Source of the DNA: UBA11865 sp035686605
GTDB lineage: Bacteria > Chloroflexota > Anaerolineae > Promineifilales > Promineifilaceae
Length of the DNA stretch: 15,984 nucleotides
Direction of reading: 5' to 3'
NCBI GenBank assembly: GCA_035686605.1
Contig: DASRZI010000285.1
Location: 1-15,984 of the forward strand
A program made the position numbers and the translations under genes. This document shows positions 7,035 through 14,084 of this stretch, one piece after another. The notes under the pieces are model-generated. The model was not told the DNA's origin and did not search any database. It saw only the letters and a program-made list of their open reading frames with translations. Positions within the stretch are counted from its first letter, which is position 1; each line of letters begins with the position of its first letter.

Positions 7035-8093
7035 GTGAAGATAGCCATCACGGCCGATTTACATTTAACCGATAAGGACCGGAATCCAGAACGCTTCGAA
7101 ACGTTTGAGCGGTTGCTTGCCGATTTGCGCGCGGCGAAGGTAGGCACGTTGATTATCGCCGGGGACCTTTTTGACGCATCCCGGCAGAACTATGCCGATT
7201 TTGAGCGCCTGTGCCGGCGACAAGAAAACCAGGAGATAAAGATCTATGTCATCCCTGGTAATCACGATCCGACGATAAGCAGCCGGAGCATCACGGCCGA
7301 CAACCTGGAAATCATTGACACCCCTTCCCTGCTCGATTTTGATACTCTTCAGTTCCTCTTCATTCCCTACCTGCCCGGGAAGACGATGGGCGAGGAGATT
7401 GCCCGCTTTAGCGATCGTTTGCCGGCCCAGGAGTGGGTTTTGATCGGACATGGGGATTGGGCTGGTGGGATGCGCACCCATAATCCGGCCGAACCTGGTG
7501 TGTACATGCCTTTGACCAGAAAGGATATTGAAATTTATAAGCCAGCACGGGTCTTTCTGGGACATATTCATGCTCCGATGGATGAGGCTCCGGTCCACTA
7601 TGTGGGTTCGCCCTGCGGGTTGGATATCAATGAGACGGGGAGGAGACGGTGTCTGCTGTACGATACGGGTACAGACCTGGTAGATACTCATGTCCTTGAC
7701 ACGCCCGTGCTTTATTTCAACGAGTCATTTGTCATCGTGCCGGTTGAAGATGAGGACGCATATCTGCGGGCCCAGATATCCTCGCGGATGGAGAAATGGG
7801 ATCTTAACTCAGAAGAGCGGGCGAAGACCCAATTGCGGGTGAAGGTTTCGGGGTTTTCCGCGGACAAGGCGGCACTTCGGGCGCTGCTGCAGGAGGAATT
7901 CGACGGGTTTTCCTTTTATAAAGAGCAGGAGCCGGACATTGACGAGGTGTCCGTATCCGAGGATAGAGAAAGAGAATATATTGCCGAGCAGGTGCGGGCC
8001 AAGGTGGTGGAATTGGCCTGGCCCGGTGGCGCGGATGAGCCTAGCCCGGATGAAATTCTTCTAAAAGCACTTCACATCATATACAAGAGGTGA
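7035..8093 (+). CDS. SbcD/Mre11-like metallophosphoesterase (YhaO-type)
   Basis: This is a calcineurin-like phosphoesterase of the SbcD/Mre11 exonuclease group, 352 residues long, predicted to be a two-metal DNA nuclease acting with the ATPase encoded next. All metal-binding motifs are visible: D8-x-H10, GDLFD (D44), GNHD (N76, H77), GHGD (H139) and GHIH (H177, H179). The C-terminal ~120 residues match the capping region in position but are less conserved. The start is a GTG at 7035 with GGAAGGGA upstream; the conserved first strand begins at once (KIAITADLH), so no further N-terminal sequence is needed. The stop is three bases before the next ATG, indicating co-transcription and coupled translation. 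The pairing with a transmembrane SbcC-like protein resembles Bacillus subtilis YhaO/YhaN more than classical SbcD/SbcC. Confidence 0.88.
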   Translation: MKIAITADLHLTDKDRNPERFETFERLLADLRAAKVGTLIIAGDLFDASRQNYADFERLCRRQENQEIKIYVIPGNHDPTISSRSITADNLEIIDTPSLLDFDTLQFLFIPYLPGKTMGEEIARFSDRLPAQEWVLIGHGDWAGGMRTHNPAEPGVYMPLTRKDIEIYKPARVFLGHIHAPMDEAPVHYVGSPCGLDINETGRRRCLLYDTGTDLVDTHVLDTPVLYFNESFVIVPVEDEDAYLRAQISSRMEKWDLNSEERAKTQLRVKVSGFSADKAALRALLQEEFDGFSFYKEQEPDIDEVSVSEDREREYIAEQVRAKVVELAWPGGADEPSPDEILLKALHIIYKR

Positions 8094-8096
8094 GCC

Positions 8097-10220
8097 ATGG
8101 GAATTGGCATTGATCGGATAAACATAGACCAGGCAGGACCGATTTCTGGACTTCAGTTAGCCCTGCAGCGGTTCAACTTGATATACGGGCTCAACGAAAA
8201 AGGAAAGACGTTCCTGGTTGAGTTTGTGGTCCGTTCGCTGTTTGGAAACCTCTCAGGATGGTCTCTCCGCGACGCCGATTTTCGGGGAAAGGTCATCGTT
8301 TCGGGCCTGGCTGATTCACCGGTCACCTTCATGCCATCATCGGGCGACAAACTTGAAGGCGCTCTGGTGGAACAAGTAGCGGGAATGCCGGCGAATATCA
8401 GCAATTTACTGGTGGTGAAAGGGGCAGATTTGAGTTTTGGGGGCGGACGAAGGCCAGGAATTAACAAGGACATATTGAAGGATCTTCTCTCTGGGCAAGG
8501 CGTTTTGGACGATGTTCAGAAGAATATTACGAAAACGGTCATGAACTCTACGATTGAGGAAGGCCGTATCGTGGGATCCAGCGCTGGTGAAATTAGGCAG
8601 AGAAATGTTTTGAATCGCGATCTAGAGCAGATAGATGGTCTGTTCATAGATATTGAAAACACGTACTCGGGAGGCGAGAGACAGGTCTTGCAGAGCAGGA
8701 TCGATGAATTAAAAGAGGCCATCTCCGAACAGGAGGCAGCTAAAGGGTACCTGGCTTTTCAGATCAACCAGCGTCTTCAAAAACAGAAAGAACAGCTGTT
8801 CCAGCTGCCCGGGGAGGACCTTGATCAGCTCAAAGATGAGTATGCAAAACTGGTTCGAACAGAAAGCGATATCAACCGCCAGCAGGCAAAGCTGGCCCGG
8901 CTGGAGCAGGATAGTGAGCATTATGAATGGCTGGACGAGGCCATCGCGCTTTATGAACAACGGGGAGCGCAAAAACAGGTTGGACCGAGTCTTGTCTATC
9001 CGGTCCTGATCATCGCTGCGCTGCTCCTGGCGATTGGGTCGAGCTTCGTAGGTTTTCCACTCGGCACTGCTGGTCTGCTGGTCATCGCCGCCATCCTTGG
9101 CGGGTGGTACGTCCGTCAGTATCGGTCGGCCCTCGAACAGGCGGTCGAAGCGGATGAGAGTAAGAAACTTGAAGAGGAATTCGAGCGGCGATTTGGAGAG
9201 CCGCTATCCGGGCTGCCGCAGTTGAAAGAGAAGAAGAAGTCGATGGAAGAAGCCTATCACAGCTCCAAAACTGTGCGGGGTGACCTTCAGGAAAAGATGA
9301 ATGAGCTTGATGAGCTGCAGACTCAGGTGGCCTTGGAATTGAAGAGAATGTTGGATCGAACACCGGAGCGGAATGCATGGGAGTCAGAGATCAAAGAACT
9401 GGTCGACCAACGCAAGCGAATGGAAGATCAATTGAGCAAAGACGAACTGAAGCTGGCTGCTTTAGTTTTATCGGAATCTGATTACCGATCTGAGCCGGCT
9501 TCCTGCGACTACAGCAAGGTGGAGCTTGAGGGTCTGCAGAGGGAGTTACAGAAGGCCGAAGAAAGTTTGAGGAGTGATACTGATGCCTTGATCAACCTGA
9601 AGCACAGCATCGGCGGGTTGACTGGGGATGGCATAGATATTGAATGGGAGATGCTGATCGAAAAGCTGCAGCAAAAACGAGAAGAGCTCTCGGCGGAGTA
9701 TCGGGACGTAACGGCGAAAATAATAGCGGGGATCCTGGTAAATGATCAGTTGGATGTCATCAGGACACAAGAGGAAGAAAAAATACGGGAGAAACTTGTA
9801 TCGTCGCTGGTGACGACGCCCATCCATAGTATCACTAAGCGTTACTCTGGCGTTCTCTATGAGGACGGGCAGGTCTGGGTGACTGATGATTTCGGAAGTT
9901 TCGTCCTGTCTGATCTGAGTACGGGAGCTTTGGAGCAGGTGCTGCTTGGTCTGCGCCTGGGATTCGCTGCCCATATTTTCAAGCAGAAAAGCTTGTTCCT
10001 GCTGTTGGACGATGCTTTTCAACATGCCGATTGGCAGAGACGGGAATGGCTGCTGGATCAGATGGTGACGATAGCGAAGGACGGGTGGCAGATTATCTAT
10101 TTCACCATGGATGAGCACATCAAGGGGCTGTTTGACGAAGCGGGAGAAGAGCATTTCCCGGGCCAATATATGAGCTGCAACTTGAACGAGAGAGAGCTAA
10201 CACCCCCTGGGGTTGGATGA
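8097..10220 (+). CDS. SbcC/Rad50-like ATPase with membrane anchor (YhaN-type)
   Basis: This SMC/Rad50-type ABC ATPase of 707 residues is the likely partner of the preceding phosphoesterase. The N-terminal Walker A is YGLNEKGKT (G31-T38). Coiled coil runs from about 190 to 290. Two hydrophobic helices (about 300-318 and 322-340, split by a short VGFPLG turn) replace the zinc hook. Coiled coil resumes to about 560. The C-terminal half-site has the signature LSTGALEQ (607-614) and Walker B LFLLLDDAF (D638, D639), with Asp where Rad50 has the catalytic Glu. No CxxC hook is present. It is shorter than YhaN (over 900 residues as I recall) but shares its N-head, coil, two membrane helices, coil, C-head plan. 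The model is a membrane-tethered DNA-end-processing complex. Specificity is unknown. The start ATG has GAGGTGAG just upstream. Confidence 0.85.
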   Translation: MGIGIDRINIDQAGPISGLQLALQRFNLIYGLNEKGKTFLVEFVVRSLFGNLSGWSLRDADFRGKVIVSGLADSPVTFMPSSGDKLEGALVEQVAGMPANISNLLVVKGADLSFGGGRRPGINKDILKDLLSGQGVLDDVQKNITKTVMNSTIEEGRIVGSSAGEIRQRNVLNRDLEQIDGLFIDIENTYSGGERQVLQSRIDELKEAISEQEAAKGYLAFQINQRLQKQKEQLFQLPGEDLDQLKDEYAKLVRTESDINRQQAKLARLEQDSEHYEWLDEAIALYEQRGAQKQVGPSLVYPVLIIAALLLAIGSSFVGFPLGTAGLLVIAAILGGWYVRQYRSALEQAVEADESKKLEEEFERRFGEPLSGLPQLKEKKKSMEEAYHSSKTVRGDLQEKMNELDELQTQVALELKRMLDRTPERNAWESEIKELVDQRKRMEDQLSKDELKLAALVLSESDYRSEPASCDYSKVELEGLQRELQKAEESLRSDTDALINLKHSIGGLTGDGIDIEWEMLIEKLQQKREELSAEYRDVTAKIIAGILVNDQLDVIRTQEEEKIREKLVSSLVTTPIHSITKRYSGVLYEDGQVWVTDDFGSFVLSDLSTGALEQVLLGLRLGFAAHIFKQKSLFLLLDDAFQHADWQRREWLLDQMVTIAKDGWQIIYFTMDEHIKGLFDEAGEEHFPGQYMSCNLNERELTPPGVG

Positions 10221-10227
10221 GGTTGTG

Positions 10228-10863
10228 ATGCCCGGAAAGAACGTCATTTTTCTTCACGGTTTTGCGTCTTCGGGAAAGGGGACGAAGGGCGATTACCTGG
10301 GCGGGAGGTTCATGGAGCATCCGGAGGTGACGTTCAAGGCCTTTGAGTTCACACCAACGCCCAAGGACTTTGAGTATATGACTATCACGGGGATGATCGG
10401 CCGCCTGCGCCAATATGTGGTCGACCATTCTCTGGAGCCGTTTCTCATGGTGGGCAGTTCTTTTGGAGCCCTGGTGGGGATGAATTACGCTCACCGCTTT
10501 GGAGGGATTGATAGGTCTGTACTGCTGGCACCGGCGTTGAGCTATTCGTTGTCTGCAGGCTCGGCCGAGGCGGATGAGGCATGGCGGAACAAGGGTGTGG
10601 AGCAGGTGTTTCATTATGGTTTCAACCGGTCGCTGCCGCTGCGCTATGAACTGGAGATTGACGGCCGGTTGTATGCAGAGGCGCCACCGCCTTCGGGACC
10701 GGTTACGATTGTTCATGGGACGGGAGACAAGGTGGTGCCGGTCGAGAGCAGCAGGCGGTATGCGGCCGGGTACCCCGAGCTTGTGAATCTCATCGAGGTG
10801 GAGGCCGGGCACGACCTGAACGGGCATTTGGAGTTGATCTGGGAGCAGGTTAAATGGGAATAG
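10228..10863 (+). CDS. YqiA/YcfP-like alpha/beta hydrolase
   Basis: This small cytoplasmic serine hydrolase has 211 residues. The protein opens with the oxyanion strand and HGFASSGKG (H10-G11-F12), typical of the UPF0227/YqiA esterase-like group. The nucleophile elbow is G76-S-S78-F-G80. The acid is probably D167 (HGTGDKVVP) and the base H195 (AGHDLNGH). The substrate is unknown; E. coli YqiA hydrolyses acyl esters. I chose the ATG at 10228, with GATGAGG upstream, rather than a TTG at 10213 that overlaps the previous gene. The gap to the upstream stop is seven bases, so this is the third gene of the phosphoesterase/ATPase operon. No signal peptide is present. The stop codon TAG is itself part of the repeat that follows. 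Confidence 0.85.
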   Translation: MPGKNVIFLHGFASSGKGTKGDYLGGRFMEHPEVTFKAFEFTPTPKDFEYMTITGMIGRLRQYVVDHSLEPFLMVGSSFGALVGMNYAHRFGGIDRSVLLAPALSYSLSAGSAEADEAWRNKGVEQVFHYGFNRSLPLRYELEIDGRLYAEAPPPSGPVTIVHGTGDKVVPVESSRRYAAGYPELVNLIEVEAGHDLNGHLELIWEQVKWE

Positions 10864-10940
10864 CACGCTGATGACGCGGATTTACTCTCAGGAGAGAGCT
10901 CGCTGATCTAAAAGATCGGCGAAAATCTACGCGCTATCAA
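10859..10940 (+). repeat. Dispersed modular repeat, locus B
   Basis: It starts with AATAGCACGCTGATGACGC (10859-10877, identical to 11422-11440). It continues with the CTCTCAGGAGAGAGCTCGC module (10885-10903, also at locus A) and then TAAAAGATCGGCGAAAATCT (10909-10928, identical to 11466-11485). CGCTGATC (10901-10908) and GATCGGCG (10914-10921) form an 8-bp stem with one G-U pair and a five-base loop. It sits directly after the hydrolase and could act as a transcript end, though no T-run follows. Confidence 0.85.
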
Positions 10941-11016
10941 TTAGGACGATGAAGAGTTTTTCTAAGTCAGATGCGTTCCCAAATATGGCATGCCCATTAA
11001 TTTCGGGGGAAGATCG

Positions 11017-11412
11017 ATGAACATGGAATATAAGCACTCGGAGCTAACGTCAGGAATCATCAAGGCGTTTTACGATGTCTATAATGAGCTGGGATATGGG
11101 TTCCTGGAGAAGGTCTATGAAAATGCCCTGTCGTATGAGCTTCGAAAGCAAAACTATAGCGTCCAGCAGCAGGCGCTTATTGAGGTTTACTACGACGGGC
11201 TGCAGGTCGGGCAGTATTTTGCCGATCTACTGGTTAATGACACGGTAATATTGGAGTTGAAGGCTGCGGAGGGGATTGCCGAGGAGCATGAAGCACAGTT
11301 ATTGAATTATCTAAAGGCAACGGATATTGACATTGGTTTGCTCTTGAATTTTGGTCCGAAACCACAAATAAAGAGGAAGGTATTCGAGACGGCGAGGGAT
11401 AAGCAGGGTTGA
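11017..11412 (+). CDS. GxxExxY protein, PD-(D/E)XK nuclease fold
   Basis: This protein of 131 residues belongs to the GxxExxY family (PDDEXK_3), small stand-alone proteins of the PD-(D/E)XK nuclease superfamily whose biological role is not established. The name-giving motif is present as G28-F-L-E31-K-V-Y34. The nuclease core follows, with D70 (YFADLLV) and E80-L-K82 (VILELKAA), the expected D...ExK arrangement. Length is normal for the family. The start is the ATG at 11017, with GGGGGA nine bases before it; an upstream in-frame ATG at 10990 would add nine residues but has poorer context. The gene has its own leader and is bracketed by direct copies of the modular repeat (10859-10928 and 11422-11485), which suggests it moves with, or acts on, these repeats. 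That link is inference. Confidence 0.88.
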   Translation: MNMEYKHSELTSGIIKAFYDVYNELGYGFLEKVYENALSYELRKQNYSVQQQALIEVYYDGLQVGQYFADLLVNDTVILELKAAEGIAEEHEAQLLNYLKATDIDIGLLLNFGPKPQIKRKVFETARDKQG

Positions 11413-11421
11413 TGGCGTATA

Positions 11422-11530
11422 AATAGCACGCTGATGACGCAGATACTACGCTGATTAACGCTGATTAAAAGATCGGCGAAAATCTGCGGTCGCAGATTCT
11501 TATCTGCCCGATCTGCGTTATCTGCGGGCT
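11422..11530 (+). repeat. Dispersed modular repeat, locus C
   Basis: It begins ten bases after the GxxExxY stop with AATAGCACGCTGATGACGC, identical to locus B, then TACGCTGATTAACGCTGAT, then TAAAAGATCGGCGAAAATCT, again as in locus B. It is followed by the perfect palindrome AATCTGCG-GT-CGCAGATT (11481-11498) and degenerate ATCTGC words. Positions 11482-11504 are an inverted near-copy (21 of 23) of 6749-6771 in locus A. It lies between convergent genes and may terminate both transcripts; the last bases overlap the 3' end of the next gene. Confidence 0.85.
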
Positions 11531-12780
11531 ATATCCGGGATATAATTTAGCGATGGCTCAGGTGGATCGGCTACCAGGTTCACGAGAGAGAAGAAAGCCG
11601 GGAGCACTTCCTGATTAGGATCAAAATTACAGTGACCAAAATTATCAACAGGCACAGGCTGGTCCACGTACCACATCCAGGTATGGTTGGTAAGCACCTT
11701 CTGCTGGTAGAGAGCCTCATGCCATTGGGGCACCTGCTGGTCCAAAGAGGTGTGGAGGCTCACCAACGGCCGTTCCAGTAATCCGCTGGTTTCGTACTCC
11801 TCCATCGACAGCAGGGCAGCCGGATCCGCGCTAAACCGGCTAACGGCCGCGTTCAGGGCGAGATCATCGGCCGAGCCACTGTAAACCCTGTCCATATTGT
11901 CAAAGGGATTCCCTCCCAGCTTAACCATCGCGTCATTGGTAGCCATGATGTTGTAACCCATGGCATCGCTCACCGCTTTCCGCACCGATTCCCCATCGGC
12001 CGGATCATGGGGCAGCTGGCTCGTGTCCAAGAGTTGGGTCAGGGAAATGGCATTGGCCGGATCAAAGATCAGCGGTTCGACGACGTTGGCGAAATAGTCG
12101 TTATTTACCCAGTCGTCGATAAGTCCCGCAGATATGGTGATCGCATCGGTCGGGATGAGCCCTGGAAAGAAATAATCCAGAAGGATGCGGAAGTCACCGA
12201 AGTAATTTATCTGCCCCACCCAACTGCCGATAGGCCCGCAGGCTGCCAGGCCGCCATCGAAAACCTCTGGATGGCGTTCGGTTGCCAGCGCCGTAACCAA
12301 TCCCCCTTCAGAAACACCGGTAATCAGCACAATTCCAGGGGCTCCGTAGGTGTCCGAGAAGACGGCAACCAGATTGACCATATCGTCCACGGCCGGCAAT
12401 ACAGCCAACCCGTTGGTGGGATAGCTGGTAACGGCAAAGGCGATGCCCAGATCAGTCACCACATCGTTGATACAGGTTTGGCTTCCCGGCTCGCCGAAAC
12501 AGAGATGGTCCTCGGGTATGGCCAGCGGTTGGTTGAACCACACGTATCCGTGGGCATAAACCAACAAAGCATCGCCATCCCACCCTTGGGGCAGGCAGAA
12601 ACGATAGATGGCTCCGTCAGGTTGGACGACATCGGGATCACAGTCAGCGGCTTGTCCGGGCTCGCCTGCCGGATTTGACGATGCGCTGGCCGCGCCAGCC
12701 ATGAGGGTCGCGATGAGGATGACGGCCGCAAAAGCGGCCCACAGTATGAAGCGAATCCGCGAGACGGCAGCGATGGGCAT
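11518..12780 (-). CDS. Secreted alpha/beta-fold serine hydrolase
   Basis: This exported hydrolase of 420 residues has an unknown substrate. The N-terminus is a signal peptide (R8, R10, then a hydrophobic stretch to about residue 31, probable cleavage near ASA). HG at 77-78 (VYAHGYVW) fits the oxyanion position. The nucleophile elbow is G155-V-S157-E-G159-G. The acid is probably D347 (HTSLDQQVP) and the base H383 (NFGHCNF). Cysteines at 47, 62, 94, 103 and 384 suggest extracytoplasmic disulfides. It resembles prolyl-oligopeptidase-like or large esterase hydrolases, but I cannot name a family. The ATG at 12780 overlaps the preceding stop as TGATG and lacks its own strong ribosome binding site, so translation is probably coupled. 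A TTG one codon earlier is possible. The protein ends NYIPDIARR, a weak variant of the YLP-type tail of its neighbours. Confidence 0.8.
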   Translation of the reverse strand: MPIAAVSRIRFILWAAFAAVILIATLMAGAASASSNPAGEPGQAADCDPDVVQPDGAIYRFCLPQGWDGDALLVYAHGYVWFNQPLAIPEDHLCFGEPGSQTCINDVVTDLGIAFAVTSYPTNGLAVLPAVDDMVNLVAVFSDTYGAPGIVLITGVSEGGLVTALATERHPEVFDGGLAACGPIGSWVGQINYFGDFRILLDYFFPGLIPTDAITISAGLIDDWVNNDYFANVVEPLIFDPANAISLTQLLDTSQLPHDPADGESVRKAVSDAMGYNIMATNDAMVKLGGNPFDNMDRVYSGSADDLALNAAVSRFSADPAALLSMEEYETSGLLERPLVSLHTSLDQQVPQWHEALYQQKVLTNHTWMWYVDQPVPVDNFGHCNFDPNQEVLPAFFSLVNLVADPPEPSLNYIPDIARR

Positions 12781-14084
12781 CAAGACGGCTTGAGAACAGC
12801 AGGCAAATAGGTGTAGTTTGTCACGAAGGACTGGATTTCCGTCGTCACCTCCAGGGGGTTGGTCACCCGTTCATAGTAAGAAGCGCCAACATTGGCCGTC
12901 GATCCTGGGGGCAAGGTATAGAGCGAGAGGACCATACTCACGATAGACCCTGGGTCTTCGATAGACAGACCAGTATCTGCGAAGGACAACTTATCGCCCG
13001 TATCGTTGGCGCTAAAGGTGTCGTCATCTTTGTAGTAATTGGTGATGATGCCGTCGCCGGCGTCCGCCTCAGGAATCACTGCCACCACCCCACCAGGCAC
13101 TCCGCTGGCCTGGTACCAGTTGAACCTTGGTGTCTGGCTGACCGCATCCGGCGACCCATCGATGGGGTAATCCGATCCGTTGCTGTCGTAGAAATTGGTG
13201 ATTCCTGTTACAGCTGGGTCGTTGAGATCAAAGGACATTCGAAGACCGTCGATATTCAAGGGGACGATGGAGGTGTCGAATTCGACTTTCAGATCTAGAC
13301 GGGCGCCATATATAGATATTCCTATTTGGCCGGCGCCAGCCACACCGCGCACGGGTCCGACCACCGATATAGATATCGTCGGGTCCACGAAGGCAATCAA
13401 GCTCTCCTCATTGAGATCGAGGATGAAGGTGTCGACACGCGTCTTCTGCCGGTCAAGGATGTCAACGCCGTTGTTGTTTATGGTGAGATCGGCTAATCCG
13501 AGAAAGGCCGACGGGCTGAATGAGGCGGTATAGGAGATGGCCGTGACCTTCTGAAGGGCCTCGTTCCAGTCCACATAGCTATCGGGACTCGTCGCCAGGG
13601 TTGTCGACCTATACAGATATGCCCAGCCATTGTCACCCGAAGTTAGGGTATCGGTTGCCAATATCTCGTACCTTGGATTCCCCTGGGCTTCCTCATCGTC
13701 AGGCCATGCCTGACCGGCTGCCTGGCCGGCATCCTTGGCCATGAAAACCAATTCGTCGTTGTCGTCCAACAATCCATCCTCGAATACGACAAAGGTGCCG
13801 GTGATGTCGTTGGTACGCTCGTCAATCTGGAATGGGATTGGAGACCAGGTGTCTGAGGAAAATGCATATAGGACGAGATCAGCAATTGGCTGGCCTTGAA
13901 ATCCTGCTAATTCGGCTCCGGTGAGGATGACGGGGTCTTCGGACCGGCCCAAGGTGGAATTCAGGTCTGATTTGTCCTGGACCACAGTGGCAGCAGTGAC
14001 GCTTAGAGCTAGCAGAGACAGGACCAATAGAGATCCGGCCGCGACGACAGGCAGCCACATCAATCTGAATCTGCTCAATATCAT
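12780..14084 (-). CDS. Secreted protein of unknown function
   Basis: I do not recognise a family. The 434-residue protein has a clear signal peptide (R5, R7, hydrophobic 9-31, cleavage near VTAA). The mature part is rich in Asp, Asn, Thr and Gly, with alternating hydrophobic strands and loops such as LLDDNDELVF, DAGDGIITNYYKDDD and SSDTWSPIPFQIDER, suggesting an extracellular, mostly beta, possibly calcium-binding protein. It ends NYTYLPAVLKPS, the same tail type as the propeller protein at 1709-3223 but without a Thr/Pro linker. The ATG at 14084 overlaps the upstream stop as ATGA and has AGGAG eight bases before it. The downstream hydrolase overlaps its stop. It is thus the middle gene of a three-gene operon and may work with that hydrolase outside the cell. 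Confidence 0.75.
   Translation of the reverse strand: MILSRFRLMWLPVVAAGSLLVLSLLALSVTAATVVQDKSDLNSTLGRSEDPVILTGAELAGFQGQPIADLVLYAFSSDTWSPIPFQIDERTNDITGTFVVFEDGLLDDNDELVFMAKDAGQAAGQAWPDDEEAQGNPRYEILATDTLTSGDNGWAYLYRSTTLATSPDSYVDWNEALQKVTAISYTASFSPSAFLGLADLTINNNGVDILDRQKTRVDTFILDLNEESLIAFVDPTISISVVGPVRGVAGAGQIGISIYGARLDLKVEFDTSIVPLNIDGLRMSFDLNDPAVTGITNFYDSNGSDYPIDGSPDAVSQTPRFNWYQASGVPGGVVAVIPEADAGDGIITNYYKDDDTFSANDTGDKLSFADTGLSIEDPGSIVSMVLSLYTLPPGSTANVGASYYERVTNPLEVTTEIQSFVTNYTYLPAVLKPS

Noticed and set aside
7065..7691. Open frame of 208 codons on the minus strand
   Set aside because: It is antisense to the metallophosphoesterase with all its metal motifs. The opposite strand is a compositional shadow.
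9546..10166. Open frame of 206 codons on the minus strand
   Set aside because: It is antisense to the ATPase C-terminal head, which carries the signature and Walker B motifs.
7035..10863. Anti-phage defence operon
   Set aside because: A nuclease plus ATPase plus hydrolase is suggestive, but the pair matches the housekeeping-type YhaO/YhaN plan and nothing nearby is a recognised defence gene. I keep it only as a finding to test.
10120..10866. Open frame of 248 codons on the minus strand
   Set aside because: It is antisense to the end of the ATPase and all of the alpha/beta hydrolase, is rich in Arg, His and Pro, and has no motif.
10864..10928. Rho-independent terminator after the hydrolase
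   Set aside because: An 8-bp stem is present, but no T-run follows on the plus strand, so I annotate it only as a repeat with possible terminator activity.
12007..12678. Open frame of 223 codons on the plus strand
   Set aside because: It lies entirely antisense to the secreted hydrolase, whose signal peptide, nucleophile elbow and acid/base residues are clear. The antisense product has no recognisable motif.
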